The notes: generated by a model from the letters alone, not told the origin. 64,000 nucleotides of DNA from JBCCAG01 sp050330955 (GCA_050330955.1 JBHJHJ010000003.1:1-64000); one strand, 5' to 3'. Shown: positions 18,828 through 27,903, counted from the stretch's first letter. Program-made: numbers and translations.

Positions 18828-18834
18828 AGTGATC

Positions 18835-19992
18835 ATGATCACAGCTCCAGCGACTATGACAGAACAGGTTCTGACCAACTATCGTCTGCAGCTCCCCGAC
18901 CAAGAGGTGTTGGGTAGCCTGGTGGTGCGCGATGGCCGCATCGCCGACATTCAGCCCGGCGCAGTTTCCCAGGGGCAAGACGGGGGCGGGGATTACCTGC
19001 TGCCAGGCTTTGTGGAGCTGCACACCGACAATCTAGAGCAGTGTATGTCGCCTCGGCCCAGCGTGATGTGGCCGATGGACATGGCTGTGGTGCACCACGA
19101 CCGGGAGCTGGCGGGGGCAGGCATCACAACGGTGTGTGACGCGATCGCCATCGGGGACGTGCTGCCCAACTCGGTGCGTATGACCCAGTTCGATCCTATG
19201 ATCGACGCCCTCAGCGGGGCGCAGCAGGCCGGACGCTTGGCGGTGGATCACCGCCTGCACCTGCGGTGTGAGCTGGGCTATGAAAACACCCACGACATTG
19301 TTGAGCGCTACGCCACCCACCCCCTGCTGACCCTGATGTCCCTGATGGACCACACGCCGGGGCAGCGCCAGTTTGCCAAAGTGGAGAAATACAAGGCGTA
19401 TTATGTGGGTAAACACGGGGTCAGCCCCGAAGAAATGGACGACTTTATCCAAAAGCGCATCGAAGATCAGCGGCTTCACGCCCAGACCAACCGGCAGAAG
19501 CTGGCGCGGCTTGCTCGCACCCACGACATTGCTCTTGCGAGCCACGACGACGCCACGGTGGACCACGTGCAAGAGGCCATCGATGACGGCGCGGCGATCG
19601 CCGAGTTTCCGACGACGCTGGACGCAGCTAAATCCGCCCACCGCCACGGCCTACAGATTTTGATGGGGGCTCCCAACTTAGTGCTGGGGGGCTCCCAATC
19701 GGGGAACGTCTCAGCGATGACGCTGATCGAGCACGGGCTAGTGGACTTGATTTCCTCAGACTATGTGCCCCAGAGCCTGCTGCAGGCGGTTTTTGTCATT
19801 GCCCAGCGTGGGGTGCTGCCTCTGCATGACGCGGTGAAGCTGGTGACCCTCAACCCCGCGAAAGCGATTGAGCTGGATGGCGATCGCGGCAGCCTCGCGG
19901 TTGGCAAGCGGGCAGATTTTATCACCGTGCACCACGACGGCACCGTGCCCAGACTCACTAGCGTCAGCCGACAGGGAAGGCGTATTGCCTGA
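18835..19992 (+). CDS. phnM: Ribose 1-phosphonate 5-triphosphate diphosphatase PhnM
   Basis: PhnM is an amidohydrolase-superfamily enzyme that removes pyrophosphate from ribose 1-phosphonate 5-triphosphate, making the PhnJ substrate. The metal-binding HxD motif is LLPGFVELHTDNLE, with H63 and D65. Further family motifs are VCDAIAIGDV, LMSLMDHTPGQRQF, ASHDDATVDHV, DLISSDYVPQSLL and the closing GKRADFI. About 385 residues is the usual size. The start at 18835 is chosen because it sits just after the phnL stop; an ATG seven codons later is an alternative. Confidence 0.94.
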   Translation: MITAPATMTEQVLTNYRLQLPDQEVLGSLVVRDGRIADIQPGAVSQGQDGGGDYLLPGFVELHTDNLEQCMSPRPSVMWPMDMAVVHHDRELAGAGITTVCDAIAIGDVLPNSVRMTQFDPMIDALSGAQQAGRLAVDHRLHLRCELGYENTHDIVERYATHPLLTLMSLMDHTPGQRQFAKVEKYKAYYVGKHGVSPEEMDDFIQKRIEDQRLHAQTNRQKLARLARTHDIALASHDDATVDHVQEAIDDGAAIAEFPTTLDAAKSAHRHGLQILMGAPNLVLGGSQSGNVSAMTLIEHGLVDLISSDYVPQSLLQAVFVIAQRGVLPLHDAVKLVTLNPAKAIELDGDRGSLAVGKRADFITVHHDGTVPRLTSVSRQGRRIA

Positions 19993-20599
19993 CTCTAAAC
20001 CAGTTTTGAGCTCAGACCCATCTCCATCAGGCTTCTCTGGCGCCGACGGCGATACGCTAATACCGCTGATTCTTTACGCCTGCCCCACTGGCCCGCTGGC
20101 CCAGCAGCTTGAGGTGTACTTTGAGCGCAGTCGGGTCCGCTATGGCCCCAATAAGGCCCATGCCTATATGCCTCACTGCACCCTAACCGGCTTTTTCCAC
20201 GACGGGGCAGTCACCATTTCGGCCTATCTGCGCGCGATCGATGCGGCTCTAAACCAGCTGGAGCCCCCGCCGCGCCCCGTAGCCCGCGTGAGCGCGATGG
20301 CCTTCCATGCAGATTGGCACGGGCTTGTGGTCGAAGCGCCCTGGCTCAAGCGGCTAACGGCTCAGTTTGCTGAACTGGCGCCCTCGCCGCCCAATGAGGC
20401 ACTGCGGCTTAAAGACTGGCTTCACGTCAGCCTGGCCTACGGGTTTGACCCAGCCCAGAATAATGACCTGCGCGAGCTGGCTCAGGCCCTAGTTGACCCT
20501 GAGACCCCCGCCGGCTGGGAGCTTCGGTTCTACCAGCGTCAGTCCGCTTGGATATGCCAGCAGAGCTGGACCCTCGAAGATACGTTTCAACAGCAGTAA
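19985..20599 (+). CDS. 2H phosphoesterase-family protein in phn operon
   Basis: This is a roughly 204-residue cytoplasmic protein with the two HxT/S motifs of the 2H phosphoesterase superfamily: H64-C-T66 in YMPHCTLTGFF and H147-V-S149 in LHVSLAYGF. Members open cyclic phosphodiesters, including ribose 1,2-cyclic phosphate in the plant ADP-ribose cyclic phosphodiesterase. Its position directly after phnM suggests it hydrolyses the 5-phosphoribosyl 1,2-cyclic phosphate left by PhnJ, the job done by PhnP in E. coli; that role is inference. No ATG is well placed. I use the TTG at 19985, which has GGGAAGG upstream and overlaps the phnM stop. Confidence 0.8.
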   Translation: MPDSKPVLSSDPSPSGFSGADGDTLIPLILYACPTGPLAQQLEVYFERSRVRYGPNKAHAYMPHCTLTGFFHDGAVTISAYLRAIDAALNQLEPPPRPVARVSAMAFHADWHGLVVEAPWLKRLTAQFAELAPSPPNEALRLKDWLHVSLAYGFDPAQNNDLRELAQALVDPETPAGWELRFYQRQSAWICQQSWTLEDTFQQQ

Positions 20600-20622
20600 A
20601 CCCTAAACCAGGATTTTTCGCA

Positions 20623-21201
20623 ATGATTACGATCGATACCCTCATGATCACCCTCCGCGACCGGGGCGGCAGCCAATACGGCAGTGAGTCGGTGACCTAC
20701 CTGGAGCATGCGTTGCAATGTGCCGCCCTCGCTCAGCAGAACAGTGAGTCGGACGCTCTGGTCGCAGCTTGCCTGCTCCACGACATTGGACATATGCTGC
20801 ACGAGCTTGGGGAAGACGTCGCACAGCAGGGGATCAATGACCGCCACGAACATCTGGCGCCGCGCTATCTCGCTTCCCTGTTTGGCCCAGCGGTCACCGA
20901 GCCGATTCGGCTTCACGTTCAGGCCAAGCAATATCTGTGCGCCATCAACAAGCGGTATTGGGACTCCCTCTCGCCAGCATCACAAACGAGCCTAGAGCTG
21001 CAGGGGGGCATATTCTCCAAGGCCGACGCGAAGCGATTTATCTATCAGCGCTACGCCCCCGACGCCGTGAAGCTCCGTCTTTGGGATGATCAGGCTAAGG
21101 TCAGCGGACACAAAACCCCTGGTTTGGATCACTTTTTACCTGTCTTGCAGGCCTGTTACCTGTGCGATCGCGCCCATCAAAGTGCTCCTCTGGCGCTCTA
21201 G
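20623..21201 (+). CDS. phnZ: PhnZ-like HD-domain mixed-valent diiron oxygenase
   Basis: PhnZ-family enzymes use a mixed-valent diiron site to cleave C-P bonds of alpha-hydroxylated phosphonates with oxygen. This 192-residue protein keeps all six iron ligands (H29, H53, D54, H75, H98, D155) and the substrate-sensing pair Y19-x2-E22 that matches Tyr24 and Glu27 of characterised PhnZ. Key motifs are YLEHALQCAALAQ, LLHDIGH, RHEHLAPRYL, LHVQAKQYL and LRLWDDQAK. It is the last gene of the phn operon. No 2-oxoglutarate oxygenase (PhnY/PhnY*/TmpA) is nearby to make its hydroxylated substrate. The exact substrate cannot be told from sequence. Confidence 0.9.
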   Translation: MITIDTLMITLRDRGGSQYGSESVTYLEHALQCAALAQQNSESDALVAACLLHDIGHMLHELGEDVAQQGINDRHEHLAPRYLASLFGPAVTEPIRLHVQAKQYLCAINKRYWDSLSPASQTSLELQGGIFSKADAKRFIYQRYAPDAVKLRLWDDQAKVSGHKTPGLDHFLPVLQACYLCDRAHQSAPLAL

Positions 21202-21630
21202 CTACCATAGACCAAGCTGGATACGTGCCCTTGCGTTTGAAATCTGCTTTAAGATTATTTCAAACACAAGACTTTTGTATTGCATGTACTGCTGAAAAGT
21301 GCTACCTTAGCTGACGGTGTTTTTCTGTCGGTGGTCTTTGCGGTGACCTTTGCTGCGCTATGTCGCTGGGGTTATGTGTAGGGTAGCCGGTACCGGTAAG
21401 TTGAAAATGTTCGACAGTCTTGCCGCTGTATCAGTCGGGTGTATGGCGATGCTCAATCGCTCGTGAGGTTCAAGTGAGATGAGGGGCGGAGTCAGTCCAC
21501 CGCTCTTTCCACAAATCATGCAGAATTGCTATAGATAGCCTTGTGGTGACCATAGCACTGGTTTTGCTGAGCGGTTGTGAACAATTCGGTGAATTCTCAG
21601 GTTAGGATTTCTATCTATATCGATTGATTT
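21202..21630. other. Non-coding gap after phn operon
   Basis: About 430 bases show no convincing gene. A short hydrophobic frame around 21310-21385 (VFLSVVFAVTFAALCRWGYV) has no usable start or ribosome site, so I did not call it. I see no clear terminator hairpin for the phn operon. Confidence 0.5.
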
Positions 21631-21900
21631 GTGATGGTCAGAAATTTATTGCTCTTTCTTCGAAAAAAGCTGATTTACATCCCAGTATTTGATTCTCAAA
21701 ATGTAAAATTCACGCGACCGTCTTTACACCTGGGGCAGAAGGTACGAACCCAAACCGGCTATGTCGGCTACATCGTGGGCATTGATTTTTATCCAGAAGA
21801 TGAAACGTGGGTCTACGGCCTCCACCCCGGCAGGCGAGCTGACGACGAGCCCGTAGAGCGGGATTTTTGGCTCTCAGCAGAGGAGCTTGAGCCGTTCTAA
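21631..21900 (+). CDS. Small hypothetical protein, 89 aa
   Basis: The frame encodes up to 89 residues. The C-terminal 55 residues (LGQKVRTQTGYVGYIVGIDF, then FYPEDETWVYGLH, then RDFWLSAEELEPF) look like a small SH3-like beta barrel, a type I recall among short cyanobacterial proteins of unknown function. The N-terminal basic and hydrophobic stretch (RNLLLFLRKKLIYIPVF) may not be translated; a later start is possible. It ends 35 bases from the convergent cyclase gene. Function unknown. Confidence 0.5.
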   Translation: MMVRNLLLFLRKKLIYIPVFDSQNVKFTRPSLHLGQKVRTQTGYVGYIVGIDFYPEDETWVYGLHPGRRADDEPVERDFWLSAEELEPF

Positions 21901-21935
21901 AACTCAAGGTCGGACTCAATGCTGATCCCACAGGT

Positions 21936-23453
21936 CTAAGTCAACCGACGACTTAGAAAATAGGTCTCCACAAGCCCCACGCCTTGGATGGTGGCATCCC
22001 CCCGCTGCTCAAACTCAAATTGCTCCCGCAGGGCGTGATACACCTCAGCCGTGACTTGAATCTTGCCCGGTATGCTGGTTTCCTCCATCCGACTGGCAAT
22101 ATTGACCGTATGGCCCCAGAGATCGAAAGCATAGGTTTTTTTCCCAATGACGCCCGCCACGACCGGACCAGAATGAAAGCCAATGCGGATTTTGAAGTTT
22201 TTCCCGCTGGGTCTAGAAAACTGGGATATGGCCCTCTGCATGTCTAGGGCGAGATCAGCGATCGCCTGTAGGTGATTTGGCTGATGGGACGAGACGTTGG
22301 CGCCCACCATGTAGGCGTCTCCAATTGTTTTAATTTTCTCTAGGCTATACCGCTCTACCAGACCATCGAAGATAGAGAAAATTTCGTTTAGCACTGTGAC
22401 GACCGCCTTTGGCTCTGTCTTGGCCGCAAAGTGGGTAAAGTTCACAATGTCTGCAAATAAGACGCTCGCAGATTCAATGCTGTCAGCGATCGCATCAGGC
22501 CGACGCTTTAGACGCTGAACGACGGAAAGCGGCAGCATGTTCTGAATCAGGTTCTCCGCTCGCTGGCGCTCTTGCTTCAGCATCTGCTCAAACTCGATGC
22601 GCTCGGTAATGTCTTGGGTCGTCCCTTCGTAATACTGCAGGTGACCTGCTACATCTCGTACCTCTCGTACGTTCTCGCTAACCCAAATGCGAGAGCCGTC
22701 TTTGCGGTAAACCTGAGAGACAGCGTCCATTACCTTTCCAGTCTGCTGTAGGTATACTACTAGCTCTAGCCGCCGCTTGGGCTGGACATAAATCTGCCGC
22801 CCGATATCCTGGGTACATTGAATCAATTCTTCAGGCGAGTCGTAGCCGTAGATTTGAGCCAGGGCCGGGTTGACGGTGATAAACTGACCGGAGGCCGTGG
22901 ACTGAAAAATTCCCTCGCTGGCAGATTCAAAGATGTTACGGTACTTTGACTCTGCGAGCTGACGATTGCGAACTTCTTGCCTGAGCTGGATATTCTTCGC
23001 CTCCAATAGTCTCGCCTGATACTGGGTCTGCTGCTGGAGATGATAAATCTGTAAGTGGGTCTGAACCCGAGCCACCACTTCCGCTGCCTGAAACGGCTTA
23101 CTGATATAGTCAATTCCCCCCAAGCTCAGGCCTTTGACCTTATCTTCCGTTGCGCTTAGGGCACTGACGAAGATAATCGGAATCGCTTTGAGCGCTGAAT
23201 CCAGCTTGAATCGGTGGCAGACGTCGTAGCCGCTCATTTCCGGCATATTCACGTCGAGCAGGACCAAATCTGGGGGAGATTCAGTGGCGCTGCGCAAAGC
23301 CGCGGCACCACTCAAAGCTTTACGGATTTGATAGCCCTCAGGCTTTAAAATCTTGGTCAATACCTGAATGTTGTCTACTACGTCATCCACAATCAGAATC
23401 GTGGCTGATGTGATAGCGTCATCAACGCCCATAGGTTCCAGGGAAGTGGTCAT
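21936..23453 (-). CDS. REC-PAS-adenylate cyclase signalling protein
   Basis: This is a 505-residue soluble signalling protein. An N-terminal response-regulator receiver domain (about 17-135) has acidic pair D23-D24, phosphoacceptor D67 and K119. A coiled linker follows, then a PAS/PAC domain (about 168-285), then a class III nucleotide cyclase domain (about 325-490). Cyclase residues are complete: metal ligands D335 and D379, adenine-selecting K375 and D444, and transition-state N451 and R455. It should therefore make cyclic AMP, controlled by an unlinked histidine kinase and by a PAS ligand. It stands alone and no kinase is adjacent. Confidence 0.93.
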   Translation of the reverse strand: MTTSLEPMGVDDAITSATILIVDDVVDNIQVLTKILKPEGYQIRKALSGAAALRSATESPPDLVLLDVNMPEMSGYDVCHRFKLDSALKAIPIIFVSALSATEDKVKGLSLGGIDYISKPFQAAEVVARVQTHLQIYHLQQQTQYQARLLEAKNIQLRQEVRNRQLAESKYRNIFESASEGIFQSTASGQFITVNPALAQIYGYDSPEELIQCTQDIGRQIYVQPKRRLELVVYLQQTGKVMDAVSQVYRKDGSRIWVSENVREVRDVAGHLQYYEGTTQDITERIEFEQMLKQERQRAENLIQNMLPLSVVQRLKRRPDAIADSIESASVLFADIVNFTHFAAKTEPKAVVTVLNEIFSIFDGLVERYSLEKIKTIGDAYMVGANVSSHQPNHLQAIADLALDMQRAISQFSRPSGKNFKIRIGFHSGPVVAGVIGKKTYAFDLWGHTVNIASRMEETSIPGKIQVTAEVYHALREQFEFEQRGDATIQGVGLVETYFLSRRLT

Positions 23454-23889
23454 CTATGCAATCGCCGTTTCTACAAAGTTTGGGAGTTTGCCTATCCATG
23501 TAGATGCGTAGGTCGCTACAAAGCAAACGCAAGCTCACTCAACGCCCATAGCTCAAGTCTGCAAGTTTGTAATTGCCGCGTCAATACGGTCGCAAAATTG
23601 TACTTAAAGGCGTAAGGGCTGTCCAGAAATCTCGGCTCAGTTGTAAGGACTGTGAAGACTGGCCTAATCTAGATAGGTTATTTGTGCGAAGAAGGTAAAG
23701 ATTTGGCCAACGGTCGACCCAGCAAGCAGCGCCCTGAGTCACCCTGTGGAGGTATCCTTGTCAGCGCTTGATATCAGCGCTCCGGCGTTATCTAAAAGAT
23801 TCAGTCCTTCCACGTCATTGCCTATTGCAACCCAATAGGGTTACATGACATAAACGGGTACTACTTTAGACACCTACAGTAATGTAATT
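23454..23889. other. Divergent promoter region, cyclase / gmd
   Basis: About 436 bases separate two divergent genes and must carry both promoters. I see a direct repeat of TCAGCGCT around 23760-23781 and an A/T-rich stretch just before gmd, but no site I can name and no small gene. Confidence 0.45.
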
Positions 23890-24972
23890 ATGACAATTTC
23901 TAATAAAACGGCTATTCTCACTGGGATTACAGGTCAGGATGGGTCTTATCTCACGGAGCTGCTGCTCGACAAGGGCTATGAGGTCCATGGAATTATCCGC
24001 CGCACCTCCACGTTCAATACGGATCGGATTGATCACCTGTACCAAGATCCCCATAATCCAGAGGCTAAGCTCTTCCTGCACTACGGCGACCTGACTGATG
24101 GCACCACGCTTCGCCGCATTTTGGAAGAGGTTGAGCCTTCAGAAATCTATAATCTTGGTGCTCAATCCCATGTGCGGGTCAGCTTTGATGCGCCAGAATA
24201 CACCGTTGACAGCGTTGCTATGGGCAACCTGAGGCTATTGGAAGCCATCCGGGACTACCGCCGCCGCACCGGTAATAACGTCCGGTTCTACCAGGCAGGC
24301 TCCTCTGAGATGTATGGCAAGGTTCAAGAAGTCCCTCAGAAGGAAACTACGCCCTTTTACCCCCGCAGCCCTTATGCCTGCGCCAAAGTCTACGCCCACT
24401 GGCAGACCCTCAACTACCGCGAGTCCTACGATATGTTTGCCTGCAACGGCATTCTGTTTAACCACGAGTCACCGCGCCGGGGTGAGACGTTTGTCACCCG
24501 CAAAATTACCCGAGCCATTGCCCGCATCATTGCTGGGAAACAAAAGGAGCTGTATCTGGGCAACCTCGACTCAAAGCGCGATTGGGGCTATGCCAAAGAC
24601 TATGTCCGGGCGATGTGGCTGATGCTGCAGCAAGAGCAGCCCGACGACTACGTGATTGCCACAGGCGAGACCTACTCGGTGCGCGAGTTCCTGGAGGTGG
24701 CCTTTGCCCACGTGAACCTCAACTGGCAGGATTACGTTAAGTTTGACGAGCGCTATCTACGGCCAGCAGAGGTAGAGCTGCTGATTGGTGACCCCACCAA
24801 AGCTAAAGAAAAGCTGGGCTGGGAGCCGTCGGTAACCTTTGAGGAACTGGTAAAACTGATGGTGGAAGCAGATATGCGATCGCTGGGTCTAATCTCGGTT
24901 AATAGTGGTACTAGCGCTAGTGATGCGGAGAATGCCACGGTACGCGATCGCATTGGGACTACTGCATTCTAG
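23890..24972 (+). CDS. gmd: GDP-mannose 4,6-dehydratase
   Basis: This enzyme converts GDP-mannose to GDP-4-keto-6-deoxymannose, precursor of GDP-fucose and related deoxy sugars for surface polysaccharides. The 360-residue short-chain dehydrogenase has the NAD(P) motif GITGQDGSYL near the N-terminus, YNLGAQSHVRVSF, the catalytic Ser/Tyr/Lys region with YACAKVYAHW, and LGNLDSKRDWGYAKDYV. A short acidic-to-polar C-terminal tail exceeds the family core. The usual partner fcl (GDP-fucose synthase) is not adjacent. Identity is firm. Confidence 0.95.
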   Translation: MTISNKTAILTGITGQDGSYLTELLLDKGYEVHGIIRRTSTFNTDRIDHLYQDPHNPEAKLFLHYGDLTDGTTLRRILEEVEPSEIYNLGAQSHVRVSFDAPEYTVDSVAMGNLRLLEAIRDYRRRTGNNVRFYQAGSSEMYGKVQEVPQKETTPFYPRSPYACAKVYAHWQTLNYRESYDMFACNGILFNHESPRRGETFVTRKITRAIARIIAGKQKELYLGNLDSKRDWGYAKDYVRAMWLMLQQEQPDDYVIATGETYSVREFLEVAFAHVNLNWQDYVKFDERYLRPAEVELLIGDPTKAKEKLGWEPSVTFEELVKLMVEADMRSLGLISVNSGTSASDAENATVRDRIGTTAF

Positions 24973-25586
24973 ATTTACCCTTAACTTATTGCCCACATCG
25001 CCTACTGTGTTAGCGCCATTGCGTTTGGCAGTGATATCACTTAAGGCGGTTGGGCAAGGGGGCCTTAGGTCGCGCTAGCCTAAGGTCTCCTGAAAGTTTG
25101 TGACCCAAAATTTCTACTATTCACGCCACTTAAAAAAGATTGCCGATTTTGCTCAGCTCGTGGGCTAGAACAGCTGGCTCAATCTAGCTCAATTTGCCGC
25201 ACCCCTTGAAGGGGATTAGCCAGTCTGGCAATGCTAAATCGCGGATGAATTCTGAATCCCCCCCTTTCGGAAATCATTCAGAATTTCCGTGCATTCATAA
25301 GGCATGTCCATAAACGATTACATGTTTTAAATGCACTCCCTAAAATGCTATCGTGATTGTGAGAATTAGTACAGTAAGGTGTAATCCCCTTATCTAAGTG
25401 CAAAAGTTTCCCTTAGAATTAAGGCTGTTCAAAAATTCAATGAGCTACGACGACGGCTCTCGGCTTCGTCTCGTGAAGGCCTGATTTCCAGTCTATGGCG
25501 ATCGCGCTGGTAGCTTATTGGTCAGTCAGCCTCACTGTATTTTATCTAGCCGAATTAGTGGCTCGGTTTTTAGCGGAGATAGCCTA
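24973..25586. other. Intergenic region rich in inverted repeats
   Basis: About 610 bases separate gmd from the ATPase/ParA block. Three hairpin-prone elements stand out: CCTTAGG with CCTAAGG around 25060-25086, the 13-base palindrome CCCCTTGAAGGGG at 25202-25214, and a ten-base perfect inverted repeat at 25248-25285. No gene is convincing. The region may hold the gmd terminator and the promoter, or the left edge, of the following block. Confidence 0.5.
25248..25285. repeat. Inverted repeat AATTCTGAAT / ATTCAGAATT
   Basis: Two perfect ten-base arms are separated by 18 bases that include a run of C. It lies about 300 bases before the five-gene ATPase/ParA block. It could be a terminator, an operator or a recombination end. 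Confidence 0.45.
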
Positions 25587-26384
25587 ATGCAACCACCCAG
25601 TGCTCAACCACCCGCCCTGAGCATTCGTCGACTCGGCCAGCTCGGATTTGTGGGCTGGTTCAGAGGGCTTAGCGATCGAACGCGGTTAATTGTAATAGCC
25701 GGTTTGCCAGCCTGCGGCCTGTTTTTATTCACCATCGCGGCGCTGCTATTGAAGCCGCCTCAGCAGGTGGAGCGGCGCGACCCAGCCTCTGAGCGCGACA
25801 CAATTTTAGCGGTGGCTCCCACGACCTTGGCCCAGATTGCGCCTAGCATGGGCGCCATTGAAAAGGCACAGCGGCTAATGGGAGTCATGCCCGTTTACGA
25901 GTCAGCCTTAGCCGACAAATCTCAGCTTGTGCAGTCAGAGCTGATTTTGCATGAGTCTCAGCGATTGCTGAGAGAGGCGGAAGAAGAAGCCGGGGCGGGG
26001 GAGCCCGAAGACATTGACCAGTATGGATTTTCCATGCCGCGCTGCCGCCAAATGATGGACACCAAGCGCTGCATTCTGCTGCGCTACGTTGGCGACGGCG
26101 TCAAGCTGATGGAGCAGGGGGAAAAAAGCCACGACGTCTATAGCTATGTGCAGGGCTACGTTCAGGCTCAGGCAGCAGCGCTCGCCCTATTCCCTGTCCA
26201 GCCCATGGACGGTGGCCAGGTGCCGGTGAATAGCTGGCTCAACTACCGGGAAGGACTGGCCTCCGTCATCCCTTACCTCCCCAGCACTGCGGCGGTGGGT
26301 CGGGGCCTTGGGGCCGAGCGTCAGCCCCTCAGCCCAGCGGAGAACCTAATCCGCCAGAATCCGCTGCCGGAGGAGGGAGAGTAA
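25587..26384 (+). CDS. Unknown single-pass membrane protein, first gene of ATPase/ParA block
   Basis: This is a 265-residue protein from the ATG at 25587. A longer reading from 25518 exists, but the extra residues look non-coding. It has a basic N-terminus, one membrane segment at about residues 37-60 (LIVIAGLPACGLFLFTIAAL) and a large domain behind it with CRQMMDTKRCILL and a helical VYSYVQGYVQAQAAALALF. I do not recognise the family. Its stop overlaps the start of the ATPase gene (TAATG), so the two are translationally coupled. By position it may be a structural partner of the ATPase. Confidence 0.7.
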   Translation: MQPPSAQPPALSIRRLGQLGFVGWFRGLSDRTRLIVIAGLPACGLFLFTIAALLLKPPQQVERRDPASERDTILAVAPTTLAQIAPSMGAIEKAQRLMGVMPVYESALADKSQLVQSELILHESQRLLREAEEEAGAGEPEDIDQYGFSMPRCRQMMDTKRCILLRYVGDGVKLMEQGEKSHDVYSYVQGYVQAQAAALALFPVQPMDGGQVPVNSWLNYREGLASVIPYLPSTAAVGRGLGAERQPLSPAENLIRQNPLPEEGE

Positions 26385-27868
26385 TGGGGAAGTTCCTATC
26401 CAGCCGCATGCAGAAGCTGCTCACCTACCCCTTAGCAGGCATTGGCCTGTTTATGGGGGTGTACGGACTGCACAGCGCCCTCACCCCCGACTACACCGTA
26501 GATGAGCAGGTGATCGACAACCTCTACGACAAAGCCCGCAAGTGGGAATCATTCGCCCTGACTGAATCTATGTCCAAGCGGGTCGAGGGGCTGGCGATCG
26601 CCTCCATTGGCCTGATTGCCATCGGCAGCGCGATCGCCCTGAGCAACGCTGAGCCCAACCGCCTAGTCCCCGAAAACGACAATAAAACGCCCCTCGTCCT
26701 GCCCTCCCCCCAGGAGACCCGCGAGACGCTGATCAACCGGCTCAAGGTGCTGCTCTCCAACGAACTGTGGCTAAAGCAGATGATTGGCGCTCCGCTGGTT
26801 ATTGTGACGGGCGGTATGGGGGGCGGCAAAAGCAGCATTGCCAACGCCATTGTTGTGCTGCGCCAGATTCTGATGGCCAACGACGCCCTGATCTTCGACC
26901 CTGACGCTGACGAAGATTTGGCGGCGGGCACCTGGCTCACCGGTCAAGTGTTCGGCACCGCTAACCAAGGGGAGTTTGGCGACATTGCCCGGGCCTACTT
27001 GCCCCTAGCGCTGTCCGGACGAACAAAAGGGGAGCCCGCCATTAGCGTCATTTTTGACGAGGTGTCCAAGTGGGAGCGCCTCTACAATCTGGGCAACGAA
27101 CTCAATCAGCTGGTGCAGTTTGGGGCTCAAGACATCCGCAAAAAGCGGGTGCAGTATATCTTTGTGCTCCACGCCGACAGCCAGATCACATCAGATATGA
27201 TCCACTCCCAGCTCCCACCGGGGCTGCTGACTTCCCTAACCACCCAGGCCGCTATTGTCCATGTCCCCGTTAAAGCAGACGACTTCGGCAACCCCGAGCC
27301 CATGGGCTGGGTGCGCTTCAAACCCCCCAACCAGCCCGATGTCAAGGACAACTACCAGCGGTATGCGGTTCCGGCGCTGCTCAAGCCCCAAGGTCTGCGC
27401 AATGAGAGCCAAAAGATTTTAGAGCACCTCGGCATCAAGCCCGACGTCAACCCTGGCCGCCTCATCACCCCCGAAATTGAAGAGCTGATTGGGCGCCGAC
27501 TCAACCTTAGAGATCCTGAAAATATCGACCGGCTCAACCGCCTGGTCGAAGGCCCCACCGCCCCCGGCATCGACGCCTCAGAAAACCGCCACACCAGCGT
27601 GGACTGGCAATACATTCCGCACAACAAGGTTGTGGTGGCCTTCTTCCGCTACATCTTCAGCTCCGCTAGCCCGCTGAAAGCCGGCGAGGACGACTTCGAC
27701 GTCAGCGAGCTGGCGGTTTGGAGCAGCGATCGCGAGATCGCGGTTCAGGACTTCAACGCATTTCTGGATATGGTCAATTACTTCAATCTCGGGCGTTATA
27801 CTACGGAAGACAAAAGCCGGTGGACCCCAGTGATCTCACCTGATTGCCTGCCGCCGGGTGACCTTTAA
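26384..27868 (+). CDS. Membrane-anchored P-loop ATPase, conjugation/HerA-like
   Basis: The protein is 494 residues. Two membrane segments are at about 13-30 and 68-87. A cytoplasmic P-loop domain follows, with Walker A GGMGGGKSS (G143-S151) and Walker B ISVIFDEVSKW (D225, E226). FVLHADSQ at about 260 looks like a sensor motif. The arrangement of two N-terminal helices and a RecA-like motor resembles coupling or assembly ATPases of DNA transfer systems, but sequence similarity to TraD/VirD4/FtsK is not obvious. The C-terminal 150 residues look like a DNA- or partner-binding region. It is coupled to the preceding gene and followed after 35 bases by a small membrane protein. Function inferred only. 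Confidence 0.7.
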   Translation: MGKFLSSRMQKLLTYPLAGIGLFMGVYGLHSALTPDYTVDEQVIDNLYDKARKWESFALTESMSKRVEGLAIASIGLIAIGSAIALSNAEPNRLVPENDNKTPLVLPSPQETRETLINRLKVLLSNELWLKQMIGAPLVIVTGGMGGGKSSIANAIVVLRQILMANDALIFDPDADEDLAAGTWLTGQVFGTANQGEFGDIARAYLPLALSGRTKGEPAISVIFDEVSKWERLYNLGNELNQLVQFGAQDIRKKRVQYIFVLHADSQITSDMIHSQLPPGLLTSLTTQAAIVHVPVKADDFGNPEPMGWVRFKPPNQPDVKDNYQRYAVPALLKPQGLRNESQKILEHLGIKPDVNPGRLITPEIEELIGRRLNLRDPENIDRLNRLVEGPTAPGIDASENRHTSVDWQYIPHNKVVVAFFRYIFSSASPLKAGEDDFDVSELAVWSSDREIAVQDFNAFLDMVNYFNLGRYTTEDKSRWTPVISPDCLPPGDL

Positions 27869-27903
27869 TCTAGTGTCCATTAAGTCACCCTCAAGGAGAC
27901 ACC

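Noticed and set aside
19033..19647. 204-residue minus-strand frame opposite phnM
   Set aside because: phnM has all family motifs on the plus strand; the opposite frame arises from high GC and has no motif.
21310..21385. Short hydrophobic peptide resembling a photosystem small subunit
   Set aside because: There is no good start codon or ribosome site, and the sequence matches no small photosynthetic subunit I know.
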